Below are positions 8,245 to 16,594 of a stretch of DNA of 64,000 nucleotides, piece by piece (position 1 is the first letter of the stretch; the number at the start of each line of letters is the position of its first letter). Below the pieces are notes generated by a model, which saw nothing but the letters and a program-made list of their open reading frames with translations, ran no database searches and was not told where the DNA came from. Source of the DNA: Cupriavidus sp. (GTDB lineage: Bacteria; Pseudomonadota; Gammaproteobacteria; Burkholderiales; Burkholderiaceae); the NCBI GenBank assembly GCA_031181345.1, contig JAPSLC010000019.1, positions 17,628-81,627 of the forward strand. Reading direction: 5' to 3'. The position numbers were made by a program, and so were the translations under genes.

Positions 8245-9549
8245 TCAGCCGCCAGGCGCCTTGCCGGCAGGGCTCGCGCCCTCTGCGCCGGCGCCCACGG
8301 CCAGTTCGCCAGCCCCTTCCGCCGGCGCGGCGCGCGTGCGCACCACCACTTCCGAATGCAAGGTTCGGTGCACCGGGCACTTGTCCGCGATGGCCAGCAA
8401 GGCCTCGCGCTGCTGCGCGTCGAGCGGCCCGCGCAGCGTGACCTCGCGTTCGATCCAGTCGACCTTGCCGTCGCGCGTGTCGCATTCCGCGCAGTCCGCG
8501 GCATGGATCTTCTCGTGCCTCAGTGACACGCTGACGTGTTCCAGCGGCCAGCCCTTGCGCTCGGCCACCATCCGGATCGTCATCGAGGTGCAGGCGCCCA
8601 GCGCCGCCAGCAGCAGGTCGTAGGGCGCAGGCCCACCGTTCAGGCCGCCGAACGAGACCGGCTCGTCGGCCAGCAGCCGGTGCTTGCCGGCGGTGACCTG
8701 CTGCTGGAACTTGCCGGCATGGTTCTCCTCGACCCGCACCAGCCCCTCCTCGACCGCCGCGGCCGGCAGCGTGGCCGCATCGATGCCCAGGTAGCGCTGG
8801 CTCCAGGCGGCGATGGTATTGGCGACATAGGTCGCGTCCTCGCGCCGCGTCAGCAGATGGTCGGCATGGTCCAGCGAGACGAAGCTCTTCGGATGGCGGG
8901 CGGCGATGAACAGCTGCGTGGCATTGTCGATGCCGACGGTGCCGTCCACCGGGGAATGCATCACCAGCAGCGCGCGCCGCAGCCGCGACACCTTGGCCAG
9001 CAGCGCCTGTTCGGCGACGTCGTCGAGAAACTGCTTGCGGATGCGGAACGGACGGCCGGCCAGCTGCACCTCGGCCTCCCCCTGCGCGGCAATGGTGTCG
9101 GCGTGCTCGCGCAGCAGGCCGACCACATGCGACGGATCGCTCGGCGCCGCGATGGTCGCCACCGCCCTGGCCTCGGGAATGCCATCGGCCGCCGCCAGCA
9201 CGGCGGCGCCGCCCAGGCTATGGCCGATCAGCAGCGCGGGCGCCTGCAGATGCTGGCGCATATGGTCGGCCGCCGCGTGCAGGTCGGCCACGTTGGAGGA
9301 GAAATTGGTATTGGCGAAATCGCCGCCGCTGCCGCCCAGACCGGTGAAGTCGAAACGCAGCACCGCGATGCCATGCTGGGTCAGCGCCTGCGCGATGCGG
9401 CTGGCCGCCACCACATCCTTGCCGCAGGTGAAGCAATGCGCGAACAGCGCATGGGCCTTGACCGGGCCGGACGGCAAGTCGAGGCGGCCCGCGAGCGGCT
9501 GGCCGTCGTGACCGGGGAATTGCACCTTCTGGTTGGCGGGTTCGGGCAT
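8245..9549 (-). CDS. Bifunctional alpha/beta hydrolase and OsmC-family protein
   Basis: Two domains in one chain of 434 residues. Residues 1-260 are an alpha/beta hydrolase with the nucleophile elbow GHSLGG (Ser111) and the FDFTGLGGSGG oxyanion loop. Residues 290-420 are an OsmC-type thiol peroxidase with its two redox cysteines in GACTSM (Cys320) and DKCPVHRTL (Cys391). OsmC proteins reduce organic hydroperoxides with a dihydrolipoyl partner. The hydrolase may supply or process an ester substrate. This fusion is a known family in proteobacteria. The last 25 residues are Ala/Gly-rich and probably disordered. Confidence 0.93.
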   Translation of the reverse strand: MPEPANQKVQFPGHDGQPLAGRLDLPSGPVKAHALFAHCFTCGKDVVAASRIAQALTQHGIAVLRFDFTGLGGSGGDFANTNFSSNVADLHAAADHMRQHLQAPALLIGHSLGGAAVLAAADGIPEARAVATIAAPSDPSHVVGLLREHADTIAAQGEAEVQLAGRPFRIRKQFLDDVAEQALLAKVSRLRRALLVMHSPVDGTVGIDNATQLFIAARHPKSFVSLDHADHLLTRREDATYVANTIAAWSQRYLGIDAATLPAAAVEEGLVRVEENHAGKFQQQVTAGKHRLLADEPVSFGGLNGGPAPYDLLLAALGACTSMTIRMVAERKGWPLEHVSVSLRHEKIHAADCAECDTRDGKVDWIEREVTLRGPLDAQQREALLAIADKCPVHRTLHSEVVVRTRAAPAEGAGELAVGAGAEGASPAGKAPGG

Positions 9550-9996
9550 GCGTGGCTCCTGGCGAAAATGGCGCGATGGCCGGTCCTTGCTACTGTAGCC
9601 GCTCTGACCATCGAAGTGGCGGAAAGGTCATGCGAATCGTCCTGCCGACGGCGCGGTGTGATGCTGTTCCAGCGGGTGCCCCCAGACATGCGGCAGACAC
9701 GCAGCAGACATGATGTAGACAAGCAGTAGACATGGAAAACCCATGCGAATCCCGCACGAAGGACGATCCGCGACAAGGCCGATCCGTCACGGGTAATCCC
9801 TACATTGTTGCGCTTGGTTGCAATTCCTAACATGAAGTCAATTACAAACCACTTGCACGCCGCCCCCTGAAAAAACGGCAATCGCCACCGGGCCGGCCAC
9901 CGCATCGCAATTCCAGACGTCGCATCAACGGTTCGAGGCTGGCGCACTCGCGGCGCTGCCTCCGGTGTCGTCAACAGCAGCAAGGGGGAAGACAGC
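9550..9996. other. Intergenic region upstream of the TRAP operon
   Basis: About 450 bases without a convincing gene between the divergent OsmC and dctP-type genes. It must hold promoters for both. The left part carries five AGACA pentamers in strict 11-base spacing (9684-9732). The stretch 9790-9860 is relatively AT-rich (CTACATTGTTGCGCTTGG, CTAACATGAAGTCAATTAC) and is the likely promoter area of the TRAP genes, though I could not assign a clear -35/-10 pair. Confidence 0.6.
9684..9732. repeat. Five AGACA pentamers at exact 11-base intervals
   Basis: AGACA starts at 9684, 9695, 9706, 9717 and 9728, each 11 bases from the last, with variable 6-base spacers. The period is close to one helical turn, so all copies face the same side of DNA. 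This resembles an array of regulator half-sites more than a slipped repeat, because the spacers differ. Confidence 0.75.
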
Positions 9997-11121
9997 ATGG
10001 CAGCGAAAAACAAGCGCGGTGCGGTATCGCGACGGGGATTTTTGGGCGGGGCGGGGGCTGCGGTCGGTGCAACGGCGCTGGGATTTCCGGCGATCGTCAA
10101 GGCCCAGGGTCCGGTCACGATGCGCTGGCAAAGCACCTGGCCCAGCAAGGACATCTTTCACGAGTTCGCCGGCGACTTCGTCACCAAGGTCAACGACATG
10201 TCGGGCGGCGAGCTGAAGATCGAGCTGCTGCCGGCGGGCGCCGTGGTCAAGGCGTTCGATCTGATCGATGCGGTCAGCAAGGGTACGCTGGACGGCGGCC
10301 ACGGCGTGATCGCCTACTGGTACGGCAAGAACTCCGCGCTGGCACTGTGGGGATCGGGCCCGGCCTGGGGCATGGATCCGAACATGCTGCTGGCCTGGCA
10401 CAAATACGGCGGCGGCAAGGAGCTGCAGCAGGAGATCTACCGCAGCCTGAACCTGGACGTGGTGTCCTTCCTGTACGGACCGATGCCGACGCAGCCGCTC
10501 GGCTGGTTCAAGAAGCCGATCACCAAGCCGGAGGACTTCAAGGGCCTGAAGTTCCGTACCGTCGGCCTGTCGATCGACATCTTCACGGGGCTGGGCGCGG
10601 CGGTCAATGCGCTGCCCGGGGCCGAGATCGTGCCGGCGCTGGACCGCGGCCTGCTCGATGCGGCCGAGTTCAACAACGCCAGTTCGGACCGTGCGCTAGG
10701 GTTCCAGGACGTCTCCAAGGTGTGCATGCTGCGCAGCTTCCACCAGTGCTCGGAGCAGTTCGAGATCCTGTTCAACAAGAAGCGCTACGACGCGCTGCCG
10801 CCCAAGCTGCGCGCGCTGATCGCCAACGCCGTGGACGCGGCCTCGGCCGACATGTCGATGAAGGCGATCGACCGCTACTCGAAGGACTATCAGGCGCTGC
10901 AGCAGCAGGGCGTGAAGTTCTACGCGACGCCCAATTCGGTGCTGCAGGCGCAGCTGAAGATCTGGGACGAAGTGGTCGCGCGCAAGGAAAAGGAAAACCC
11001 GATGTTCAAGCGGGTCAACGACTCGATGAAGGCGTTCGCGATGCGCAGCACCCGCTGGCAGAACGACACCAACGTCGACTACCGGATGGCCTCCGCGCAC
11101 TACTTCAGCAAGCGCACCTGA
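9997..11121 (+). CDS. TRAP transporter solute-binding protein (DctP/FcbT1-like), Tat-exported
   Basis: Periplasmic receptor that binds the transported acid and hands it to the membrane subunits. Residues 8-35 are a twin-arginine signal (SRRGFLGGAGAAVG... ending PAIVKAQ). The mature part shows the TRAP receptor pattern: TMRWQSTWPSKD, AFDLIDAVSKGTLDGGHG, LKFRTVGLSIDIFTGLGAA with the carboxylate-contacting Arg, and ALDRGLLDAAEFNNASSD. The length, 374 residues, is typical of the mannitol/chloroaromatic subgroup. GGGGGAAG precedes the ATG. It is first in a three-gene transporter operon. Confidence 0.95.
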   Translation: MAAKNKRGAVSRRGFLGGAGAAVGATALGFPAIVKAQGPVTMRWQSTWPSKDIFHEFAGDFVTKVNDMSGGELKIELLPAGAVVKAFDLIDAVSKGTLDGGHGVIAYWYGKNSALALWGSGPAWGMDPNMLLAWHKYGGGKELQQEIYRSLNLDVVSFLYGPMPTQPLGWFKKPITKPEDFKGLKFRTVGLSIDIFTGLGAAVNALPGAEIVPALDRGLLDAAEFNNASSDRALGFQDVSKVCMLRSFHQCSEQFEILFNKKRYDALPPKLRALIANAVDAASADMSMKAIDRYSKDYQALQQQGVKFYATPNSVLQAQLKIWDEVVARKEKENPMFKRVNDSMKAFAMRSTRWQNDTNVDYRMASAHYFSKRT

Positions 11122-11137
11122 CCGGCGGGGCACGGCC

Positions 11138-11872
11138 GTGCAGACCCTGCTGCTTGCGATCGACAGGATCAGCACCCTGATCGGTCAGGCCGCCTCGTGG
11201 CTGATCGTCGCGTTGACGTTGATGATCAGCTACGAGGTGTTCTCGCGCTATGTCCTGTCCGCACCGCATGCCTGGGTATTCGACGCCAGCAACATGCTGT
11301 ACGGCGGGCTCTTCATGCTGGCCGGCGCCTATACGCTGGCCAAGCGCGGGCATGTGCGCGGCGACATTCTCTATGGCTATCTGCCGCCGCGCGCACAGGC
11401 CAGCATCGATCTGGTGCTCTATCTGGTCTTCTTCTTTCCCGGCGTGATCGCGCTGGCCTGGGCCGGCATCGATTTCTTCCAGGTGTCGCTGGCGCAGAAC
11501 GAGCATTCCTCGATTGCGGCCGACGGCCCGCCGATCTATCCGTTCAAGGCGGTGATTCCGGTCGCCGGCGCCTTGCTGCTGTTGCAGGGCGTAGCCGAGA
11601 CCATCCGCTGCGTGATCTGCCTGAAGCGCGGCCAATGGCCGATGCGCGAAGGCGATGTCGAGGAAGTCGACGTGGAAAAGCTCAAGCAGATGGTCAGCGC
11701 CGACGCGGCCGCCGGTACGGTGGCCACGCCCGCGGTGGCCGAGGGTGGCGGAGCGCGCGAGGAAGTTGGCGTCCGCGATTCACACGATCGCCTCGATGCG
11801 CCCGGCGAGGGCGACGAAGGCGCCCATCGCGAGGACAAGCCAGCCCGCGAAACCGACGGAGCGCCGCGATGA
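11138..11872 (+). CDS. TRAP transporter small permease (DctQ-like)
   Basis: Four-helix membrane subunit of the TRAP transporter. Hydrophobic helices are visible around residues 12-30, 45-65, 90-110 and 130-150, with the family motif YEVFSRYVL after helix 1. The GTG start lies 16 bases behind the stop of the receptor gene. The C-terminal 75 residues are hydrophilic and acidic (EGDVEEVDVEKLKQMV... to the end), unusually long for a DctQ and probably a cytoplasmic disordered tail. Its stop overlaps the start of the large permease gene by ATGA. Confidence 0.92.
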   Translation: MQTLLLAIDRISTLIGQAASWLIVALTLMISYEVFSRYVLSAPHAWVFDASNMLYGGLFMLAGAYTLAKRGHVRGDILYGYLPPRAQASIDLVLYLVFFFPGVIALAWAGIDFFQVSLAQNEHSSIAADGPPIYPFKAVIPVAGALLLLQGVAETIRCVICLKRGQWPMREGDVEEVDVEKLKQMVSADAAAGTVATPAVAEGGGAREEVGVRDSHDRLDAPGEGDEGAHREDKPARETDGAPR

Positions 11873-13806
11873 GAAAGGAATTGTGGTTCGGCGCCAGCCT
11901 GATGGTGCTGATCGTCGCGATGGTGTTCGTGCTGATGCCCTCGCCTTCGGCCTGGACCAGCGGGCATCTGGGCATGCTGATGCTGGCGCTGATCGTGGTG
12001 GCGATCATGCTCGGGTTTCCGACGGCGTTCACGCTGATGGGCATGGGCGTGCTGTTCGCCTGGCTGGCCTATCGCCACGCCGATCCCAATATCGCCGTGC
12101 AGCAGACGCTGGACCTGATGGTGCAGCGGACCTATGCGGTGATGACCAACGACGTGCTGATCTCGGTGCCGCTGTTCGTCTTCATGGGCTACCTGGTCGA
12201 GCGCGCCAACCTGATCGAGCGGCTGTTCCGCAGCCTGCATCTGGCGCTCGCGTGGCTGCCCGGCTCGCTCGGCGTCGCCACGCTGATCACCTGCGCGGTG
12301 TTCGCCACCGCCACCGGCATCGTCGGGGCGGTGGTCACGCTGATGGGCCTGCTGGCAATGCCGGCGATGCTGCGTGCCGGCTATAGCGCCTCGCTGTCGG
12401 CCGGCGCGGTCACGGCAGGCGGCTGCCTGGGCATCCTGATCCCGCCATCGGTGCTGCTGATCGTCTATGGCGCGACGGCCGGGGTCTCGGTGGTGCAGCT
12501 GTATGCCGGCGCCTTCTTTCCGGGGCTGATGCTGGCCGGACTCTATCTGATCTACATGATCGTCACGGCCAAGCTGTGGCCCCGGCTCGCGCCACCTCTG
12601 CCGGCCGCCGAGCGCGAGGTCCCCCTGCCGCCGCTGGCGCAGCGGCTGCGCGACACCATCGGCGCGCGGGCCCTGCCGGCGCTGGTCACCGCGATGAAGG
12701 GCCGGCGCAACGCCGCCATCCCCACCGGCGAGCTGATGCGTCAGTTCGGCATCGCGGTATTGCCCGCGCTGGTGGTGGCGCTGCTGATGGGCACGATCTA
12801 TGCCGGCGTCACCGCCGCGCCGCCAGCCGCGATCGATTCGACGGCGATGGAACTGGGCGCACAGAGCAGCGACGAGTCGGCCAGTCTCGATACGTTGGCG
12901 CCGCCGCCGAGCGAGGAGACCGCGCCGGCGGCAGCCGCGACACCGGCCGAGCCCGCCGCGGAATCGCCGCGACCCGACATGGATCGGGCGCCCGGCGCAG
13001 CGGTGCCGAGCCCGCCGGGCGCGGATGCGACCAATCCTGCCGCCACCGCGCCGCAGGCGCCAAACTGGTTCTGGATCTCGCTGGCCGCGGTCTGCGCGGC
13101 GATGGCGTACTTCTACTGGCGCTTCGACTTCGCGCGGATGGAGATCTTCAAGCAGCTGCTGTCGTCGTTCTTCCCGCTGGCCGTGCTGATCCTCGCCGTG
13201 CTGGGCTCGATCGTGTTCGGCCTGGCCACACCGACCGAAGCTGCGGCGGTCGGCGCGCTGGGCGGCGCGCTGCTGGCGGCGGCCTACGGCCAGCTCAATT
13301 ACGGCGTGGTCAAGGAATCGGTGTTCCTGACCGCCAAGACCAGCGCGATGGTCTGCTGGCTGTTCGTCGGCTCGTCGATCTTCTCTGCCGCGTTCGCGCT
13401 GCTGGGCGGCCAGGCGCTGGTCGAGCAATGGGTGATGTCGCTGGACCTGACGCCGCTGCAGTTCATGATCCTGGCCCAGGTGATCATCTTCCTGCTGGGC
13501 TGGCCGCTCGAATGGACCGAGATCATCATCATCTTCATGCCGATCTTCGTGCCGCTGCTGGACAACTTCGGCATCGATCCGCTGTTCTTCGGCCTGCTGG
13601 TCGCGCTGAACCTGCAAACCGCCTTCCTGTCGCCGCCGGTCGCGATGGCCGCCTTCTATCTGAAGGGCGTGGCCCCGCCGCATGTCAGCCTGAACCAGAT
13701 CTTCGTCGGCATGCTGCCGTACATGGCGATCCAGATCCTGGCGCTGGTGCTGCTGTACACGTTCCCGGGAATCGGGCTGTGGCTGCCGGAGGTCTTGTAT
13801 CGGTAG
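11869..13806 (+). CDS. TRAP transporter large permease (DctM-like) with a long internal insert
   Basis: Sodium-coupled transport subunit. The start overlaps the dctQ-type stop. Residues 1-240 carry the N-terminal half of a DctM (VPLFVFMGYLVERANLIERLF, AGGCLGILIPPSVLLIVYG). Residues 450-645 carry the C-terminal half (FGLATPTEAAAVGALGG, LGWPLEWTEIIIIFMPIFVPLL, LNLQTAFLSPPVAMAAFYLKG). Between them lie some 200 extra residues: a charged linker, one or two extra helices near 290-310 and 395-415, and a Pro/Ala/Glu-rich stretch. Total length is 645, against about 430 for ordinary DctM; long FcbT3-like forms exist. Substrate unknown. Confidence 0.92.
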   Translation: MRKELWFGASLMVLIVAMVFVLMPSPSAWTSGHLGMLMLALIVVAIMLGFPTAFTLMGMGVLFAWLAYRHADPNIAVQQTLDLMVQRTYAVMTNDVLISVPLFVFMGYLVERANLIERLFRSLHLALAWLPGSLGVATLITCAVFATATGIVGAVVTLMGLLAMPAMLRAGYSASLSAGAVTAGGCLGILIPPSVLLIVYGATAGVSVVQLYAGAFFPGLMLAGLYLIYMIVTAKLWPRLAPPLPAAEREVPLPPLAQRLRDTIGARALPALVTAMKGRRNAAIPTGELMRQFGIAVLPALVVALLMGTIYAGVTAAPPAAIDSTAMELGAQSSDESASLDTLAPPPSEETAPAAAATPAEPAAESPRPDMDRAPGAAVPSPPGADATNPAATAPQAPNWFWISLAAVCAAMAYFYWRFDFARMEIFKQLLSSFFPLAVLILAVLGSIVFGLATPTEAAAVGALGGALLAAAYGQLNYGVVKESVFLTAKTSAMVCWLFVGSSIFSAAFALLGGQALVEQWVMSLDLTPLQFMILAQVIIFLLGWPLEWTEIIIIFMPIFVPLLDNFGIDPLFFGLLVALNLQTAFLSPPVAMAAFYLKGVAPPHVSLNQIFVGMLPYMAIQILALVLLYTFPGIGLWLPEVLYR

Positions 13807-13890
13807 GTCTGTCGTATCGGCAGGGCGGCGGGTCGGCGAGGTCGATCGGCCGCCACGGGAGTATCATGGCCGGGTCGTCCGACCCGCCAT

Positions 13891-13918
13891 CCGCAGGGGC
13901 ACTCCGGTGCCCCTGCGG
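13891..13918. terminator. Transcription terminator after the TRAP operon
   Basis: Perfect 12-base stem CCGCAGGGGCAC and GTGCCCCTGCGG around a TCCG loop, followed by CTTTCC. It lies 85 bases behind the large permease gene and 105 before the aldo/keto reductase. It is very stable, but the T-run is weak. Confidence 0.8.
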
Positions 13919-14022
13919 CTTTCCGGCGATGGTTCGCCGATCCGTCGCCGGTTCGTCGCCGGTTCGTCGTTGTCCCGTGTTCCCTTCCCCGTTTACGTTC
14001 GACCGATCTCCAAGGAATCGCC

Positions 14023-15057
14023 ATGTCCGAATTCAAGATGGAATACCGCCGCCTGGGCCGAAGCAATCTGAAGGTGTCCGCGCTGTGCCTGGGCACCATG
14101 ATGTTCGCCGATCAGACCGACGAGACCGAGGCCGGGCGCATCGTCGCCTGCGCGCGCGACCATGGCGTCAATTTCATCGACACCGCGGACGTCTACAGCA
14201 AGGGCGGCTCGGAGCAGATGGTGGGCCGGCTGATCGAGGCCGAGCGGCAGGAATGGATCCTCGCCACCAAGCTGGGCAACGCGATGGGTTCGGCACCGAA
14301 CCTCGGGCGCTACTCGCGCGTATGGGTCTTGCGCGAGGTCGAGGACAGCCTGCGGCGGCTGGCGACCGATTACATCGACATCCTCTACCTGCACCGCGAC
14401 TACGCCGACGAGAACCTCGAGGAGGCGGTGCGCGCGATGGGCGATCTGGTGCGCGACGGCAAGATCCGCTACTGGGCGGTGTCGAATTTCCGCGGCTGGC
14501 GCATCGCCGAGATCGCGCGGCTGTGCGATCAAATGGGCGTGCCCCGGCCGGTGGCCTGCCAGCCCTACTACAACCTGCTGAACCGGATGCCCGAGGTCGA
14601 GATCCTGCCGGCCTGCGAATACTATGGGCTCGGCGTGGTGCCCTACAGCCCGGTCGCGCGCGGCGTGCTGACCGGCAAATACCTGCCCGGACAACCGCCG
14701 GAGGCCGGCACTCGGGCGGGACGCGCCGACCGCCGCATGATGCAGACCGAGTTCCGCGAGGAATCGCTGGTCATCGCCCAGCAGCTGAAGACCCACGCCG
14801 AGGGCCGCGGCCTGAGCGCCGGCCAGTTCGCCACCGCGTGGGTGCTGGCCAATCCGCTGATCAGCTCGGTGATCGCGGGCCCGCGCACACTGGCGCAGTT
14901 CGAGGATTATTTCGGCGCGATCGGTGCGACGCTGTCGCCCGAGGAGGAGGCGATGGTGGACGCGCTGGTGGCACCGGGACACCCGTCCACGCCGGGCTAT
15001 ACCGATCCGAGCTATCCGTTCACGGGCCGGCCGGTGAAGGTCGCCTCGGCAGGGTGA
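14023..15057 (+). CDS. Aldo/keto reductase
   Basis: NADPH-dependent (beta/alpha)8 barrel oxidoreductase of 344 residues. The catalytic tetrad can be followed: Asp and Tyr in NFIDTADVYSKGGSE, Lys in LATKLGN and His in YLHRDYADENL. The cofactor end has YSPVARGVLTGKY and IAGPRTLAQFEDYF. AAGGA precedes the ATG. It resembles the general 'aldo/keto reductase' group acting on sugar or small carbonyl substrates, with no more precise call possible. It stands alone behind a terminator. Confidence 0.92.
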   Translation: MSEFKMEYRRLGRSNLKVSALCLGTMMFADQTDETEAGRIVACARDHGVNFIDTADVYSKGGSEQMVGRLIEAERQEWILATKLGNAMGSAPNLGRYSRVWVLREVEDSLRRLATDYIDILYLHRDYADENLEEAVRAMGDLVRDGKIRYWAVSNFRGWRIAEIARLCDQMGVPRPVACQPYYNLLNRMPEVEILPACEYYGLGVVPYSPVARGVLTGKYLPGQPPEAGTRAGRADRRMMQTEFREESLVIAQQLKTHAEGRGLSAGQFATAWVLANPLISSVIAGPRTLAQFEDYFGAIGATLSPEEEAMVDALVAPGHPSTPGYTDPSYPFTGRPVKVASAG

Positions 15058-15123
15058 CAAAAGCAGGGGACGGGGCCTGGCCGCGTCCCCTTCGTCTTCA
15101 GGCCAGACTGACGTTCGCCAGCC

Positions 15124-15750
15124 TCACCACCCCCTCCCCATGTCCTGGATCGAGCGCGACAGCCCCAGCGACTCGGCCCCTGCCAACGCCCCGATGCCGA
15201 CAACGCCGCCGCCGGACGGCTCGTCCTGGCCCAGCTCGCTCAGGCAACGGGATATGTGCACGATCGGCTTCGGCAGGCACGGTTCAACGACCGCCCGCTG
15301 TGTCAATCGAATTCGGCCGCCCGCAATGCGGGACCGGCCCGGCCGAACCTGCCGGTTTGGCGAATTCGGCGGATTGCGTCGATTGTGCAGCCGCAACGCC
15401 TCGCGGCCATCGTGCGCCCCCAGGGGAACGCGCCGCTCGCCACGGCAAGGCGGCGGCCGAGAGCCGGTATCGGGGCGGCGGCTGGCCGCGGTGACCCCCT
15501 GTGCCGCCGTCCATTCGCGCAGGTATTCCTGCTGGCTCTGCCTGCCGCGGTAGATCGCGACGACGGCCGCTCCCTGTTGGGGCTGCGGGCGCTGCGCAAT
15601 GACCGGTGCGTTGATATCAGCGTGGAGGAACGCGATCGATACCTCGTCGTTCTGCTGCCCGGCCAGCGACAGGTGGCCCGTGACGGGCACAGCGGAGAGA
15701 TACAGCGGCTGGGGCACGCCGAAGAGCCACGATTTCAGTACGGTGAACAT
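15124..15750 (-). CDS. Hypothetical protein of 208 residues
   Basis: I recognise no family. The reading starts at an ATG with AAGGA six bases before it and gives MFTVLKSWLFGVPQPLYLSA, then a mostly hydrophilic Pro/Arg/Gln-rich middle, and a Gly-rich hydrophobic patch near residue 180 (GGGVVGIGALAGAESLG). Codon use in the middle (many Arg, Pro and Ser, mixed third positions) is less typical than in the neighbours. The real gene may be shorter or may contain a frameshift. The start and ribosome site are the main support. Confidence 0.4.
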   Translation of the reverse strand: MFTVLKSWLFGVPQPLYLSAVPVTGHLSLAGQQNDEVSIAFLHADINAPVIAQRPQPQQGAAVVAIYRGRQSQQEYLREWTAAQGVTAASRRPDTGSRPPPCRGERRVPLGAHDGREALRLHNRRNPPNSPNRQVRPGRSRIAGGRIRLTQRAVVEPCLPKPIVHISRCLSELGQDEPSGGGVVGIGALAGAESLGLSRSIQDMGRGW

Positions 15751-15832
15751 GCTGGTCCTTGTCGAGTGAAATGCAGGCGCCATCTTTGCCGGCATCTCGG
15801 ACGTGGACTACTGAAAACGTGTGCGGAATGTG

Positions 15833-15864
15833 CGCATAGCGATGTGTTACTGCATCGCTATGCG
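15833..15864 (-). terminator. Long perfect hairpin downstream of the TetR/MFS operon
   Basis: Twelve-base arms CGCATAGCGATG and CATCGCTATGCG around the loop TGTTACTG. It lies 70 bases after the end of the leftward TetR gene and before the next leftward gene, the usual place for a terminator. It could also be a palindromic regulator site of the hypothetical gene at 15124-15750. Confidence 0.65.
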
Positions 15865-15934
15865 AGTGTGAAACGGGGCATGCGTCGCACTCGGACGGCG
15901 GCCCCGTTGCAATCACCGCGGCGCGAGCGTTCGC

Positions 15935-16594
15935 CTACAGCCCCTTCTCCACCATCGCCAGCACCCGCTCGCCCAGCGCAATCCGTTGCGCTTCGTCGGC
16001 ATGGCGCAGCGGTCCGTCGATGATCAGCAGCGCCAGACCGTGCACGGCCGACCAGGCCAGATACTCGGCGCCCGGGCGCCGCTCGGCAGGCAGCACGCCG
16101 GCTGCGACCAGCCTGTCCAGCGCGGCGCCGAGCAGCTGGAAGGGATTCAGGCCGCTGGGACCGGCCTTGGCGGGATCGGGATCATCTTCCACCGTGCTCG
16201 GCGTAGCGAAGGCGGTGCGGAACAAACCCGTCTGCGTCTGCGCGAACTTCAGATAGCCGGCGCCGATCGCGCGCAGGTCGGCGCGGGCCTTCGCGACCGG
16301 ATCGTGGCCATCGACCTGCGCGGCCGCGGCGGCCAGTTCGGTTTCCATCGCGACCGCCAGCGCGGCCAGCGCCGCGGCGCGTACGGCTTCGAACAGCGCC
16401 TGCCGGTTGGCGAAATGCCGGTAGGCGGCATTGGGAACCACCCCGGCGCGGCGCGTGGCTTCGCGCAGCACCACCGCGTCCGGGCCGCCGTCGCTTGCCA
16501 GCGCGATGCCGGCGTCAATCAGCGCGCGACGCAGATCGCCATGGCGATAGGTCGTGCGCGGCGGCGGCTCGGCGAACTTCAGCGCGGTAACCAT
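15935..16594 (-). CDS. TetR-family transcriptional regulator
   Basis: A 219-residue repressor. The DNA-binding helices are at residues 15-65 (LRRALIDAGIALASDGG, VVLREATRRAGVVPNAAYRHFANRQALF), followed by a C-terminal ligand domain of the TetR_C/WHG type (SGLNPFQLLGAALDRLVAAG, AWSAVHGLALLIIDGPL). The ATG touches the stop of the efflux gene (TGATG), so regulator and transporter are one operon, the usual layout of self-regulated drug efflux. Likely operators lie before the transporter gene at 18195-18241. Confidence 0.92.
   Translation of the reverse strand: MVTALKFAEPPPRTTYRHGDLRRALIDAGIALASDGGPDAVVLREATRRAGVVPNAAYRHFANRQALFEAVRAAALAALAVAMETELAAAAAQVDGHDPVAKARADLRAIGAGYLKFAQTQTGLFRTAFATPSTVEDDPDPAKAGPSGLNPFQLLGAALDRLVAAGVLPAERRPGAEYLAWSAVHGLALLIIDGPLRHADEAQRIALGERVLAMVEKGL

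Noticed and set aside
7080..8504. Long 5' extension of the dehydrogenase gene beyond 8150
   Set aside because: The added 118 residues overlap the OsmC gene and show no family sequence, while a GTG with a good ribosome site stands at the natural start.
9590..9790. Cys-rich 66-codon frame over the AGACA array
   Set aside because: No ribosome site and an improbable composition; the repeated Cys/Ala come from the DNA repeat itself.
12576..15494. 972-codon open frame across the TRAP permease and aldo/keto reductase genes
   Set aside because: Runs out of frame through two well-supported genes and a terminator.
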